A stretch of DNA of 64,000 nt from Paraspadella gotoi (GCA_051294375.1 CM119268.1:17947562-18011561); one strand, 5' to 3'. Counted from the stretch's first letter, positions 11,640 to 25,339 are shown. Translations and numbers: made by a program. Notes: generated from the sequence alone by a model not told the origin.

Positions 11640-12330
11640 CTGAGTCTCGTCAAAAGCGAGATGTCATTGCGCCTGCGCGTGACGCCTAACGCCATCGTCT
11701 ACGTCATCGATCAACCGCCGCCTGTAGCGTCAACGACGACGTCTCACATTTACCACCTCCCCGCCACCCCCACGTATAATTTGCCGACGATGTTGTGAAA
11801 AGAACGCCGGTAGAAAAAGCAAGAAGCTCGGCGTCGGCGTCGGCGGCCGAACTGCGAGCAAAGGCGTCGTGGGCGGTAACGGCAGTGACGGCGGCGGCGG
11901 CGGCGGCGGCGGCGGCGTCGTCGACCTCGCCACGCGGAAAAGAGCTTCGACTCCGTGAAAGGTGAAGAGGCGGCGTGAGGGCAGTAAAAGCGGATTGGCA
12001 ACAACTGTGAAGCCGAAAGGAAAATCACGCGGAAATCACGTGATCCTACGTCGGAGAGGGCAGGGGGCGTAAAGGTGCGTGAGGATGGGTTGAAGGGGGG
12101 GTTGGAAATGCCGGATGGGCGGGACATTCTTTGACACCTGGAAAGGCACAAGAGTGATTTTGAAAGGATTAGGGTTAAGGAGCCAGAGCTAGTGAGAGAT
12201 CATTTTCGTCCCAGATCAAGTTCTCCTGTGACGGAACCGTGGCGCGGCAAAAGTGGAGTAGCGGCAACGGATCTTGCCGTGCCAACGAAGCTCCGCACCT
12301 TTGGTTGGCGCGGGTGTGATGCGAATGAAG
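11640..12330. other. CpG-rich patch, possible promoter or CpG island
   Basis: Clear rise in G+C and in CpG relative to the AT-rich flanks, including a GGC repeat at 11890-11916 and a CACGTGATC site near 12037. No exon was recognised; open frames are proline- or arginine-rich from GCC/CGG repeats. It could be the promoter of an unrecognised gene. Confidence 0.5.
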
Positions 12331-13980
<1,650 letters not shown>

Positions 13981-14049
13981 CTGACAGAGAGACAGAGATA
14001 CAGAGAGACAGACAGAGACAGAGCGGGACAGAGATCGCGAGAGATAATT

Positions 14050-16880
14050 AAAAAGTTAATAAAAGTTGGAATTAAGCCGCGAATTAATTTCCGAATAATT
14101 TGCCATTTTAATTTCTTCGCCCTGGGAACCTCGTTAAATCAATGGGAAACGTATCGTCGAATCAGCAAAGGTTTTGGCGCTAATTGATGGGATTTTTTAC
14201 AAATATAAGATGGAGAAAATGTTCTATGCTTAATTAAAACATAATCTTATCAACATTTCAATATTATTATTACTTGTAACGAACTTTCTTAGTAAATAAT
14301 ACATATAGATTCAACTTTTTAATAATTTATAACCTTTTCTCAATTGTTGAAAAAAACTTTTGAGATAAAATAATTAAGAATATTTTTGCGGATTCTTTCA
14401 TTAAAACTTATGAAAAATGTTTACAAACTTTTTTCTCAATTTTCCTGCCATATTTTCCAAGCTTTTACGCAATTTATAATATTTACGGCTTAATTAGTTT
14501 TTTTTTCTAGTTTTTTTTAGATTTTGTTTTTTAAGCTAAAAAATTCAGAAACTTCCTCTTCGGGTTATGTATTTTTTTTCCTCCGCTCGCTCGCGCGCGT
14601 AATTAATTTTGAAACCATCTTCTTCTCGCTCAAGAATTAATGAAACAAGAAAATAAATGGAGCCTTTTTGTCGTCGAGACTTAAAGGTGAGAGGAGGGAA
14701 ATTATGAGAGAAAGTTTAAGGGAAAAAAAATACTAACACTAGTCGTGAAGTATTCAAATTACTAATTTGAATATTGCTATTGTTAGATCAACCCGAGATG
14801 CTTACCGATCGCTAGTAAGCAATTAATTATTAATCATTCCTATAACTTTGTTGAAAGTATTTTAAAATTTTAGTTATGGCATGTTTCCAACACAAGTAAC
14901 CGAAATGCTGATTGCTGATTGAAACATCTTAGGTGCGCCTTGTTTAACTTTCACTATTATTGCCTCTCTATTTTAAACGTCATCATCACCACTGAGGGCC
15001 ATCTTTCTTACCTTCCTTACTTATCTTTTTCCTCACCTGTCCATAGCTCTTTTCAACCGCCCACGCTTCGTACGCTTAAGTCTCACTCATTCGTTGACCT
15101 CTTCATCAAAGCCTATAAAATAAAAAGACTGAAAGAGCGTAAGAATGAATGGTCGGATTGAACTAAAGAGTGAATGAATGGGGTGAACGAATAGAGTGAA
15201 TGAGTGACGAGCTTCCTTTCATTAAACGACGACGCATGAAAACGAGAAGAGAAGAAAAAAAAGGAGAAAGCGGTTTTAAAATTTCAAAGACGCCCCCCCC
15301 TTCGCACCTAAGGAATATAAAAAGATGGACGGGGGGGAGGCGTGGGGGGGGAGAGAAAAGGGGAGGTTGAAAGGGGAGAGAAAATAAGGGAAGAAAATAT
15401 CGTGAAAGATCCATTAAACCACAAATTGAAGCGTGAAAGAGTTTTTTTTTCTTTTCACCAATTTTTCTCGTGGAAATGGGCGCTGGAAGGCTTTCCTTCG
15501 GTATCAGGTGTCTCACCAGTTTATGCCATTAAGAAAACATCGGAATCGAATCCGAGAGACGATGAGAGAAAGACGAGGATGGGACCGATGAGAATGAGGA
15601 ATGGAGTAGATGAGAGCTGGAAGAGGAGGATGGGGGAGGGACTGAAGAGGATCGGGAGAGAAGAGAGAGAGAAGAAGAGGAGAGAGGAGAAGAGAGTAGA
15701 GAATGTTTTTACCTTAAGACGGATTTTCCAATTATGGATCGGTGCTGATCTTTCCATTTCGTCATATTAATTTTTAGATAATTATTTTTTGTTATGCGAA
15801 AGGAGGTTTACGAGTAGTGGAGGTTGTCCTTCGATTTAATATACATTACGATTCGTAATTTCCTATTGAATAATTGAGAACGATAGTTATATACAATTAT
15901 TAGGATTTTGTTTCGTCATTTTTCTTTGTTTGGTTTTCATTTTTGTTCTGTTTTCACCAGAGTCACTTATTGGCCCCAGGGGGCCAGTCTTGCCCCAACC
16001 TGCAATTCCGATATTTTTTCATCATCTTTGTCTCGAGTCGCATCAGCAGTTCCTTCCTATTTTAGACCCTGAGCAATTTTCCCGCGCGCCAACTTAGTGC
16101 CACTTTCTTTCTTCCATCTTTTCCTCTTTAACATTTCCATCGCCGGCCTCACTTCTTTTTCCTCTCGCTTTTTCCCGACCTCACCTCTCCGCTTTTTTCC
16201 CCTTTCTTTTCCTAACTCGTTCGCCTTACCATTTCGCTTCGTTTAAGCTCCTCGTGATCTGACCAATTTCTCTCTTTTTAACCTCAAACCCCTGACAATT
16301 AACCCGCTCAATATTTAGGCTAACAGAATTGACCTCAATTCTTTTTTTAAATTTTTAATAATAAGTTTAAGTGCATTAAATAGCGTGAATAAGAATATTA
16401 ATACCGAACCTAAAGACTTTCCTTCCAACCACAGCCTGAAACCCAATTCTTTCTATATTCAAATCTAACTTACCCTCACGACCGACCTCACCAAACGTAT
16501 CTCTCTCTTCTCACCCCTGGGCCTCACTCACCCATTTACCATTCTTAGTCTCACTCTCACTCTCTCGCCCCCCCCCCTAGCGGCCGATTCTCCCGATGGT
16601 TTTTCATTTTTCTTCATGAGTTTCACTTTCAGAGGACGCGATGGAAGAGGGTCCAATATTGGCGGGAGGAGGAGGAGGAGGAGGAGGAGGAGGAGGAGAG
16701 ATGATTCGAGGGAGGAAATCATAAAGATAACCGAATAACGCGGCGCAGAAAATCGCGGGCACTGTGTGAATGACGGTCAATATCGAGTAAGGTCACACCC
16801 GGTGAAATATTAGGGGGAAACAAAAGGAAAAAAAAGGAGAAAAAAGGAAAAAGAGGAGGGAATTGGAGCCAACGAAAAAA
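14050..16880. other. Unique spacer with a hairpin and purine-rich patches
   Basis: AT-rich to 15000. 15160-15460 and 15560-15710 are purine-rich. 15960-16300 is pyrimidine-rich with a short palindrome (TGGCCCC, AG, GGGGCCA near 15972). (GGA)n lies at 16665-16699. A perfect 10-base inverted repeat with a 3-base loop lies at 14751-14773. No gene recognised. Confidence 0.5.
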
Positions 16881-16894
16881 ACAAAAGAGAAAGA

Positions 16895-16911
16895 AAGAAA
16901 AAAAGAAAGAT

Positions 16912-16982
<71 letters not shown>

Positions 16983-16983
16983 A
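16895..16983. repeat. (GAAA)n microsatellite
   Basis: GAAA units with one early GATA interruption, within a purine-rich 16800-17045 stretch. Confidence 0.5.
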
Positions 16984-17202
16984 ATTAAAGAAAATAAAGA
17001 GAATAAAGGAAAGAGAGAGAATAAGAGAGAAAGAGAGAAATATTTTTCCCTCGTCATTTCATGATTAATATGTAGATGGCGGACGTAGGGAAGTATAATG
17101 GATGGAGAAAAACAAGTAAGACTAACCTCGTGGGAGATAAAAAAAATTATTATGAAGTCAGATGAAAACAAAGGAAATCGATATATGAATAGAAGAAGTA
17201 AG

Positions 17203-17205
<3 letters not shown>

Positions 17206-17287
<82 letters not shown>
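17206..17287. repeat. (GA)41 microsatellite
   Basis: Uninterrupted GA run. Confidence 0.5.
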
Positions 17288-17289
<2 letters not shown>

Positions 17290-17290
<1 letters not shown>

Positions 17291-18170
17291 TTTGATTAAA
17301 AGTTGTGTATTATCTTTCGATTCGTTGTGATTGAGTCGTAAACAAAATTTTTATTTGGGTGATAACAACGACAACATTTATTTTTTCATGAACATGTTTC
17401 GACATGTTTCGTCAGAGCAATTGAGATGTTAATGGGAGTGAAAATTTTAATTTCATTACAACCGCGTGGAAAAAAAACATGTCTTTTTGATACTACGGAG
17501 AATAGTTGAATTAAAAAAAACAAAAACAAAAAAACAACAAAAAAACAACAAAAAAACTAAAAAGACAATGGGCAACGAAAAAAGAAAAGGAGCTTCTGCC
17601 TCCTCCTCGAGATGATGCCCCATAACGCCAACCACGAAAGTGACGTTTAATCATGCAACGTCGACCGAGGGGCCAATCTTCTCGGGGGAAAATAACGTGG
17701 GCGGTAAGTAAGGAAGTTTTAGGGTAGTGAAAAGGGGTAAGGGAAAGGAAGAGGAAGAATGAGAAGGGGAGAGAAGGGAAAAAAATGAAAAGGAAGAGAG
17801 AGAAGGATGATGATAAAGGATGGAATGAAAAGGGAAAAGAATGAATAAGGAAACTAACTAAAGAAGAGGCGAGGTAAGAATTGATATGGAGGAAGACGAG
17901 GAAAGGAAAGTAAGGGAATATGAAAGAAACTATAATATAATAATAATATATTGTATTTTGATGCTAGTGCGGAGTACAATAAGTATTCCCCGATCTAATA
18001 CTTAAGGGAGTGGTCTTTTCATACAATTGAAACATTCTTTGAAATATTATACCACTTCATTGATAGGGAAGCCAGGTACTCTGGGAGTGAATAAACGAGA
18101 CTGTGAGAGAGTCTTGATTGAAAGCTTGCAGTGACCTGCTATGTCATTATCTTGTAAGAGTGATGGAGGC
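17290..18170. other. Unique spacer
   Basis: AT-rich with an A/C-simple stretch at 17511-17570 and a purine-rich stretch at 17700-17930. No gene recognised. Confidence 0.5.
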
Positions 18171-18171
18171 C

Positions 18172-18262
18172 TTAAACCACCAAAGCCTGTCCAAAGTCAG
18201 GGGCAAGATAGCTTATTTATTAAATGAATGGATAATTTTTATATTGGTTGTACCAATTTCAT
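18172..18262 (+). repeat. Dispersed repeat family, copy B
   Basis: Matches copy A at 10779-10869 and, in reverse, copy C at 28265-28327. It lies immediately before the left arm of the 312-base inverted repeat. Confidence 0.5.
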
Positions 18263-18263
18263 A

Positions 18264-18575
18264 CACTATAATATTAATGAAGGAAAATACAAAAAAAATG
18301 AGGGAAAGTATTTTGATGAAGAATGAATTAGAATTAAAATTAGTAATCAAATTAAAAATACGAAAAAGAGGGAAAGAAAGAGAGAGTTTGAGAGAGAAAC
18401 ATAAACATCAAGATAACATTTTTGTAAGCATAAGGGGGTGAGGGAAATAAATTTGCTTATAATTGACAGAGATTTTAAAAAAAGAAATAAGAAAGAAAGA
18501 GAGAGAGAGTGATTTATCGAAAATCTTGTAGCAAAAAAAAAACTGCAAAGCACAAAACGGAGAAAGATAAATCAA
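18264..18575 (+). repeat. Left arm of a 312-base inverted repeat
   Basis: Reverse complement of 21786-22099, nearly identical apart from homopolymer-length and single-base differences. The outer end is CACTATAATATTAATGAAGG; the inner end stops next to a (GA)n tract here and next to a 25-N gap in the right arm. Confidence 0.5.
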
Positions 18576-18597
18576 AATCATGTGGCACAGAAGGACA

Positions 18598-18600
<3 letters not shown>

Positions 18601-18675
<75 letters not shown>

Positions 18676-18682
18676 AGAGAGA
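18601..18682. repeat. (GA)n microsatellite heading direct repeat 1
   Basis: GA run with one GG interruption near 18657. The same tract type heads the second direct repeat at 23205-23256. Confidence 0.5.
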
Positions 18683-19383
18683 AAGTTATGAGAGAACGGC
18701 TAATTGAAAGAAGCGAGGGAGACCTCCGCTGGAAGAGATAAAAAAAGACGTTTTAACAATATGGAGGAGAAATATTTCCCGCTTTATTAAATTAGTAACC
18801 TATTCGCAAAATGTTTCAGTTCTAGTCAAAAATTGGTAGGGCATAAGGAGCAGAATATGCGTCCTACAGTTATTTAATCAATCAATAAATCAATAAGCTA
18901 ATTTTAGGTACAATCATTTGTGATAATTTTTGTTTTACTTTTATTCTTTAACAATTGAAAGATTTTGTGACCTCGCGTCCGGTCATATTTCCCTGGTTAT
19001 CTTAGTTGATCTTCTTTGACAAGTTATTCATTCACATCGTATTTTACATATTTTTAGTGCGAAATTCAGTTTGGGGGAGACTTATTGAAATCGAGTACAA
19101 TTTACTGTTCCTTGCAAATATACGCGCTATTATTCTTTGCTTTTTAGCTTTAGAATATTCATTAATGCCAGTTACATTCTAATAATTTTAGAGTCGAAAG
19201 ACGTAAAGTCACATTTCCCCGTACAACGCACGCAGATTGATAGATTTATATTCTTGGTATACATCGTATGCAGCAAGAGTTCGTCGGCAAGTTAGGGAGT
19301 ATCATTCTGCTTTGCCGTAGACGACGCTATGAGTTGGGTTCGTGATTATTTTATCATGTCGGAAGTGAGTGGGAGAGAGTGTT

Positions 19384-19480
<97 letters not shown>

Positions 19481-19920
19481 AGGTAGGAACGCGACACGGC
19501 GACAGCCACACGAGATGAAAGATTGAAAAAGGTGAGGTTTCTTCTCACTTTATTAAAATTGTAGGAAAGTCGAGAGACGAAAGAGGAAAACACTTTTTTT
19601 TTCACCAAAATCCTTGGATTTCTGAGGCGACGAGAGGCGACTGAAAAAGAAACTTTTAGGTCGGTCGATTTATCTGATTGAATTAGTACATTAGTATATT
19701 TGTACCAAAAAAATTAAATTAAAGAATAACAAAATTATTATCTAAAAAAAAATTAACAATATTTTTTTAAAAACTATGCCAAACAATAATTTAAAATATT
19801 GTTTCCTTATTTTTTTTAAACGTCCCGACTAAGTGCTAGATAAGGTTTTGGTTTATTATAATTGTTTTTGTTTCTGCGGAATAGTTTTCTTTTAAAACTT
19901 CGAGCCAGCCCTTGATTTTT
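18681..19920. repeat. 1.24-kb direct repeat, copy 1
   Basis: Collinear and nearly identical with 23256-24494. Differences seen are single bases (for example CCTATTCGC against CCTACTCGC) and homopolymer indels. It contains an internal (GA)n at 19384-19481. No recognisable coding sequence; weaker similarity may continue to about 19967. Confidence 0.5.
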
Positions 19921-20049
19921 AGTCGGTTGCTACGCAGTCCTCGCTTTCTCACTTTTACTCGCCGTCGGTCCGCCCCCTCAATATTGTCGGGCACACACTT
20001 ATATCATGTCAGAACATCGAATTATGATAAATTATGCAAAAAAAATGAT

Positions 20050-20147
20050 GTCCGTCCGTCCGTCTGTCTGTCCGTCCGTCCGTCCGTCCGTCCGTCCGTC
20101 CGTCCGTCCGTCCCGTCCGTCCGTCCGTCCGTCCGTCCGTCCGTCCA
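20050..20147. repeat. (GTCC)n microsatellite
   Basis: About 24 tetranucleotide units with CTGT variants and one CCC slip. It heads the tandem array that follows; a short degenerate echo (GTCCATCCGTCCC) precedes a second array block near 21260. Confidence 0.5.
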
Positions 20148-20149
20148 CC

Positions 20150-21760
20150 TTAGCAAAAAAACTCCAATTACCCGTGATTGGATGGATGGATTGGTATGAA
20201 ATTTTGTGTGTGGGTAGGAAACTGTGTGATTGAGATGGATATGAAGTTTCGAGGGAATCGTGCGAGTGGAAATTGGTTTAAATGGAAAAAACAAAAAAAT
20301 ATATTTCACTATTTGAACGCCAATTGCTCATGAGTGGATAGTGCAATTGACTTGAAATTTTGTATGATGGTAGGAAAGTGTGTGATTGAGCCGGATATAA
20401 AGTTTCGATGGAATCGTGCGAGTGGAAATGAGTTAAAATGGAAAAAACAAAAGTCATATTTACTTGAAGTATTTTTACTTAAATTTACTCATAATTATTT
20501 TGTTTATTAAAAATTGGATAGATAAATCGAAATTGAATTTTGTGTGTGGGTAGGAAAGTATGTGATAAGCTGGATAAAAATTTTTTGATGGAATCGTAGG
20601 AGTGGAAAAGAGTTCAAATTAGAAAACCAAAAGACACATTTATTTGAATTTTTAAAGTTTCTCTCTCTCTCTCTCTGATTGATTGATTGATTGACCAATT
20701 ATGCTAATTGACCAAATTATGCCAGTTGGACCAAATTCTGCAAGTTAATCAGTTTTGCAAGTTGACCAAATTATGCCTGTTGACCAAATTAGGCTAGTTG
20801 ATAAAATTATGCCAGTTAACCAAATTATGCGGTTGACCAAATTATCTTAATTGATCAAATTATGTCAGTGACCAAATTATGTCAGTTGACCAAATTATGT
20901 CAGTAGACCAATTATGTCAGTTAACCAAATTATGTCAGTTGACCAAATTATGCAAGTTGATTAAATTATGCAAGTTGACCAAGATAGCTTATTACACTTA
21001 ATTATCGATTGACCTGGAATTTTGTATGTGAGTAGAAAAGTGTGTGATTGAACAGGAAACCAAGTTTCGATGGAATCTTTTGAGTGGAATGAGTTTAAAT
21101 GGAAAAAAACAAAAAACCTGTTTCACTAATTGATTATGCTTCTTTTTCCTTTTATATTAAATGTATATGCAGGATGTATTAATAAGTCAAATAATTAATC
21201 AGTTAATTAATCAATTAGTCAATTAATTAATCAATAATTAATTAATCAGTCAATCAATCCGTCCATCCGTCCCACCTTAGCAAAAAGCTCTAATAACTCG
21301 TGATTGGCTGGTTGGATTGAAATGAAATTTTGTGTGTGGGTAGGAAAGTGTGTGATAAAGCTGGATATAAAGTTTCGACGGAATCGTGTGAGTGGAAATG
21401 AGTTTAAGTGGAAAAAACATAAGTCGCATTTACTAAAATCTTTTTACTTATTTTAACCAATAAGTGCTCTAATTAATCATAATTGGATGATAGATTGAGT
21501 TCAAATTTTTTGTGTGGGTAGAAAAATGTGTATCGATGCTTGATATAAAGTTTCGGAGGAAACGTACGAGTGGAAATGAGTTTAAATGAAAAAAATTATG
21601 AGTCACATTTACTTGAATCTTTTTACTTATTTAACCCATAATAGATTGAGATGAAATTTTGTGAACGGGTAGGAAAGCGTGTGAAAAGGCTAGATATAAA
21701 GTTTTTGACGGAATTGTGCCAGTGGAAATGAGTTTAAATGGAAAAAACCTAAGTCACATT
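20150..21760. repeat. Tandem array with units of about 150-180 bases
   Basis: About seven diverged copies, starting near 20185, 20353, 20535, 21010, 21310, 21500 and 21650. Each has GAAATTTTGTGTGTGGGTAG, then a GATATAAAGTTTCG-like block, then GAGTGGAAATGAGTTTAAAT and a GGAAAAAACAAAAG-like end. Two blocks begin with CCACCTTAGCAAAAA directly after GTCC repeats. The array is broken by a 19-base minisatellite at 20690-20995 and truncated by the 25-N gap. Confidence 0.5.
20690..20995. repeat. Minisatellite with a unit of about 19 bases inside the larger array
   Basis: About 15 imperfect copies of a GTTGACCAAATTATGCCA-like unit, with small indels and substitutions. Confidence 0.5.
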
Positions 21761-21785
21761 NNNNNNNNNNNNNNNNNNNNNNNNN
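21761..21785. other. Assembly gap, 25 N
   Basis: Placed between the tandem array and the right arm of the inverted repeat. The join across it is therefore unverified. Confidence 0.5.
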
Positions 21786-22099
21786 TTGAATTTATCTTTC
21801 TCCGTTTTGTGCTTTCAGTTTTTTTTTGCTACAAGATTTTCGATAAATCACTCTCTCTCTCTTTCTTTCTTATTTCTTTTTTTAAAATCTCTGTCAATTA
21901 TAAGCAAATTTTATTTCCCTCACCCCCTTATGCTTACAAAAATGTTATCTTGATGTTTATGTTTCTCTCTCAAACTCTCTCTTTCTTTCCCTCTTTTTCG
22001 TATTTTTAATTTGATTAATAATTTTAATTCTAAATTCATTCTTCATCAAAAATACTTTCCCTCATTTTTTTTGTATTTTCCTTCATTAATATTATAGTG
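21786..22099 (-). repeat. Right arm of the 312-base inverted repeat
   Basis: Reverse complement of 18264-18575. Begins directly at the gap. Confidence 0.5.
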
Positions 22100-22924
22100 G
22101 TATATTAGACTCACACCAAGATAAAAAAATTGTCTCCCAAGTTCTCACTCGGTTCGCGTTTCCCGTTATTTATCAATATTAAAATAAGTTTTAACTCAAA
22201 TCTGAAAAAAAAAATGTGACCGCGTATCAACCCAATGAAGCGTCAAAGTCAATTAGCGCAATTCCTCGTGTTGCTAAATTTTTTTTTTTCTAAAAAAAAA
22301 ATCTTCTAATTTTTTCCTTATTGTTTAATTTTTTATTTAAATAATTTGCTACCAATGATTTAAACTAAATTAATTATTTGTTAAAGTATATTTTTTTAAA
22401 AAAACAGGGCATTCTGTATAAACCGGAAAGTAAAGGTAAAAATTAACCGGAGGTTAAAAAGGAAAAATACCGGAAGTAGTATTAAAATTAACCTTTCTTA
22501 GAAAAGGTATAGTTTTAGGACACAAGGCAATTAAAAGATATAAACTTAACATTTGAAAAGAGCTTTAGCCTACAATACAGAGAGTAGAGATACATGTACA
22601 GTATATATATATATACAATATATATAATACATATAATATATAAATATATAATATATTATTAAGTGTAAGAATAACATAAGAATTATGTTTAGAGCAAAAC
22701 AAATTTTTATTGTTTTACAAAAAACAACAATTTGGACGTTAAATGGACATGGTTAAAAAAAAAAAATATAGACTCTTGGTTTTTATTATTAAATTCGTAT
22801 TTCTGCCGCTTAGGAAGTATCTGATTAAGTATTTTAAATGGTAAGATCGCCGGATTGGTCAGTCCTTTTTCACTGTCTTACCCAAAGTTATAAAAAGAGA
22901 CGTTACTTACCTAAAGTATCGAAT
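22100..22924. other. AT-rich spacer
   Basis: No gene. Contains an (AT)n-rich patch at 22598-22665. Confidence 0.5.
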
Positions 22925-23204
22925 GCGCACGTGAGGAAAAAGTTCGTTTTTCCCGTTTTCTTAGAAACTGGAAGAAAAAAAAAATATTGAAAAATGATGA
23001 AGAGAGTTTACATTAAAGGAAAGGGGCGGTGGAGGGCGGGAGGGAGACTGGGGGGGGGAACTCGAGGTTTTTCATTTTATTTTTCTTCATATAAGTTGAA
23101 AGTTTGAACAGAAAGCTGAAGAATGAATCCCCAGAAGATACAGAAACTTTGAATTTTTCCTTGTTTTTCTCGTCAGGGGAAGGATTTATTTTTTTTTCTC
23201 ATTG
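22925..23204 (+). repeat. Dispersed 280-base duplicate, copy 1
   Basis: Collinear with 55663-55932, from CGCACGTG through a G-rich centre (ATGATGAAGAGAG, then AGGAAAGGGG, then a G run) to a CTCAT/CCCAT-(GA)n end. The two copies lie 32.7 kb apart and differ by many small indels. Confidence 0.5.
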
Positions 23205-23256
23205 AGAGAGAGAGAGAGAGAGAGAGAGGAGGAGAGAGAGAGAGAGAGAGAGAGAG
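23205..23256. repeat. (GA)n microsatellite heading direct repeat 2
   Basis: GA run with a GGAGG interruption, joining the 280-base duplicate to the 1.24-kb repeat. Confidence 0.5.
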
Positions 23257-23955
23257 AAAGTTATGAGAGAACGGCTAATTGAAAGAAGCGAGGGAGACCT
23301 CCGCTGGAAGAGATAAAAAAAGACGTTTTAACAATATGGAGGAGAAATATTTCCGCTTTATTAAATTAGTAACCTACTCGCAAAATGTTTCAGTTCTAGT
23401 CAAAAATTGGTAGGGCATAAGGAGCAGAATATGCGTCCTACAGTTATTTAATCAATCAATAAATCAATAAGCTAATTTTAGGTACAATCATTTGTGATAA
23501 TTTTTGTTTTACTTTTATTCTTTAACAATTGAAAGATTTTGTGACCTCGCGTCCGGTCATATTTCCCTGGTTATCTTAGTTGATCTTCTTTGACAAGTTA
23601 TTCATTCACATCGTATTTTACATATTTTTAGTGCGAAATTCAAGTTTGGGGGAGACTTATTGAAATCGAGTACAATTTACTGTTCCTTGCAAATATACGC
23701 GCTATTATTCTTTGCTTTTTAGCTTTAGAATATTCATAATGCCAGTGACATTCTAATAATTTTAGAGTCGAAAGACGTAAAGTCACATTTCCCCGTACAA
23801 CGCACGCAGATTGATAGATTTATATTCTTGGTATACATCGTATGCAGCAAGAGTCGTCGGCAAGTTAGGGAGTATCATTCTGCTTTGCCGTAGACGACGC
23901 TATGAGTTGGGTTCGTGATTATTTTATCATGTCGGAAGTGAGTGGGAGAGAGTGT

Positions 23956-24053
<98 letters not shown>

Positions 24054-24494
24054 GTAGGAACGCGACACGGCGACAGCCACACGAGATGAAAGATTGAAAA
24101 AGGTGAGGTTTCTTCTCACTTTATTAAAATTGTAGGAAAGTCGAGAGACGAAAGAGGAAAACACTTTTTTTTTCACCAAAATCCTTGGATTTTCTGAGGC
24201 GACGAGAGGCGACTGAAAAAGAAACTTTTAGGTCGGTCGATTTATCTGATTGAATTAGTACATTAGTATATTTGTACCAAAAAAATTAAATGTAAAGAAT
24301 AACAAAATTATTATCTAAAAAAAATTAACAATATTTTTTTAAAACTATGCCAAACAATAATTTAAAATATTGTTTCCTTATTTTTTTTTTAAACGTCCCG
24401 ACTAAGTGCTAGATAAGGTTTTGGTTTATTATAATTTGTTTTTGTTTCTGCGGAATAGTTTTCTTTTAAACTTCGAGCCAGCCCTTGATTTTTT
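23256..24494. repeat. 1.24-kb direct repeat, copy 2
   Basis: Second copy of 18681-19920 at an offset of about 4575 bases. Its internal (GA)n (23956-24050) lacks the GG interruption of copy 1 and differs in length. Confidence 0.5.
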
Positions 24495-25230
24495 CTTAAC
24501 GTTTAAAACGAGTCGCTCGCTTTGGTTCCTGCGCTGATTATTACTCGCCGTCGTACACCTGGTACCACCAGGCGACGAGGTCGTTTGGTTACGGTGAGAG
24601 AAGATGTCTAGACTGTCTAGTGTAACACCATGAAACTTAAAGAAGTGGATAAAAAAAAACTGTAAAAAACTGGAAAAACGGAATATTAGTGAAAATGTAT
24701 CCGAAAGAAATTATGAGTAGAAGCGAAAAAAAAACTATAAAGAGGTGTGTTTAAGAAAAAAAAGCCTTAAAAGTTAAAACAAAATAAAAAAATGAATAAG
24801 ATTAATTTAAAAAAAATAGAACAAAAGATTTGAAAGGTAAGATTTAAATTGTAATTTAAACGAATTTTAGAGCTGAGGTATGTTTTAGTAAATCGTTAAA
24901 GAAAGGAAGAAGAACCAAAAAACCGAAACAAAAAAAGGGATAAAAAAAGAAAGGAAAGGATTATAGCGTCGCTCCTCGATATAAAAAATACGATAGCATT
25001 TACGATAAAAGGCGTCAGTTTTTCCCCGCTAATGGAAAGAAAAGCCTTTTGAAAATTTTACCAGCGCCGCCAAAAAGAAAAAAATATTGAAACTTAAACC
25101 GCCTAAAGTTGCGCAACTTAAGTAACTCGGTGGCTCGAGGTTTAATTTAAGAAAAAATAAAGAAGAAGGAAGGAAAAAGAAGTTATTGGCGAAGTCAACG
25201 ACGACTCACGACGCCGTTACGCAAACGGGT
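24495..25230. other. Unique AT-rich spacer
   Basis: No gene recognised. 24520-24600 is less AT-rich and shares a short ATTACTCGCCGTCG-like end with sequence after copy 1 of the direct repeat. Confidence 0.5.
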
Positions 25231-25275
25231 CTCCCTTTTTAAATCATTACTTTTTTTTTCCTCGGTAAAACTGAA

Positions 25276-25331
25276 AGCGACGACGACGACGACGATGATG
25301 ACGACGACGACAACGACGACGACGCCGACGA
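25276..25331. repeat. (GAC)n microsatellite
   Basis: GAC units with GAT and CAA variants, similar to the 6-9 kb field. Confidence 0.5.
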
Positions 25332-25339
25332 TACACATA

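Noticed and set aside
15969-15990. CTCF-like site around CCCCAGGGGGCC
   Set aside because: Several mismatches to the core consensus; a short palindrome is the simpler description.
20006-20233. Pro-Ser-Val-Arg repeat peptide
   Set aside because: Translation of (GTCC)n.
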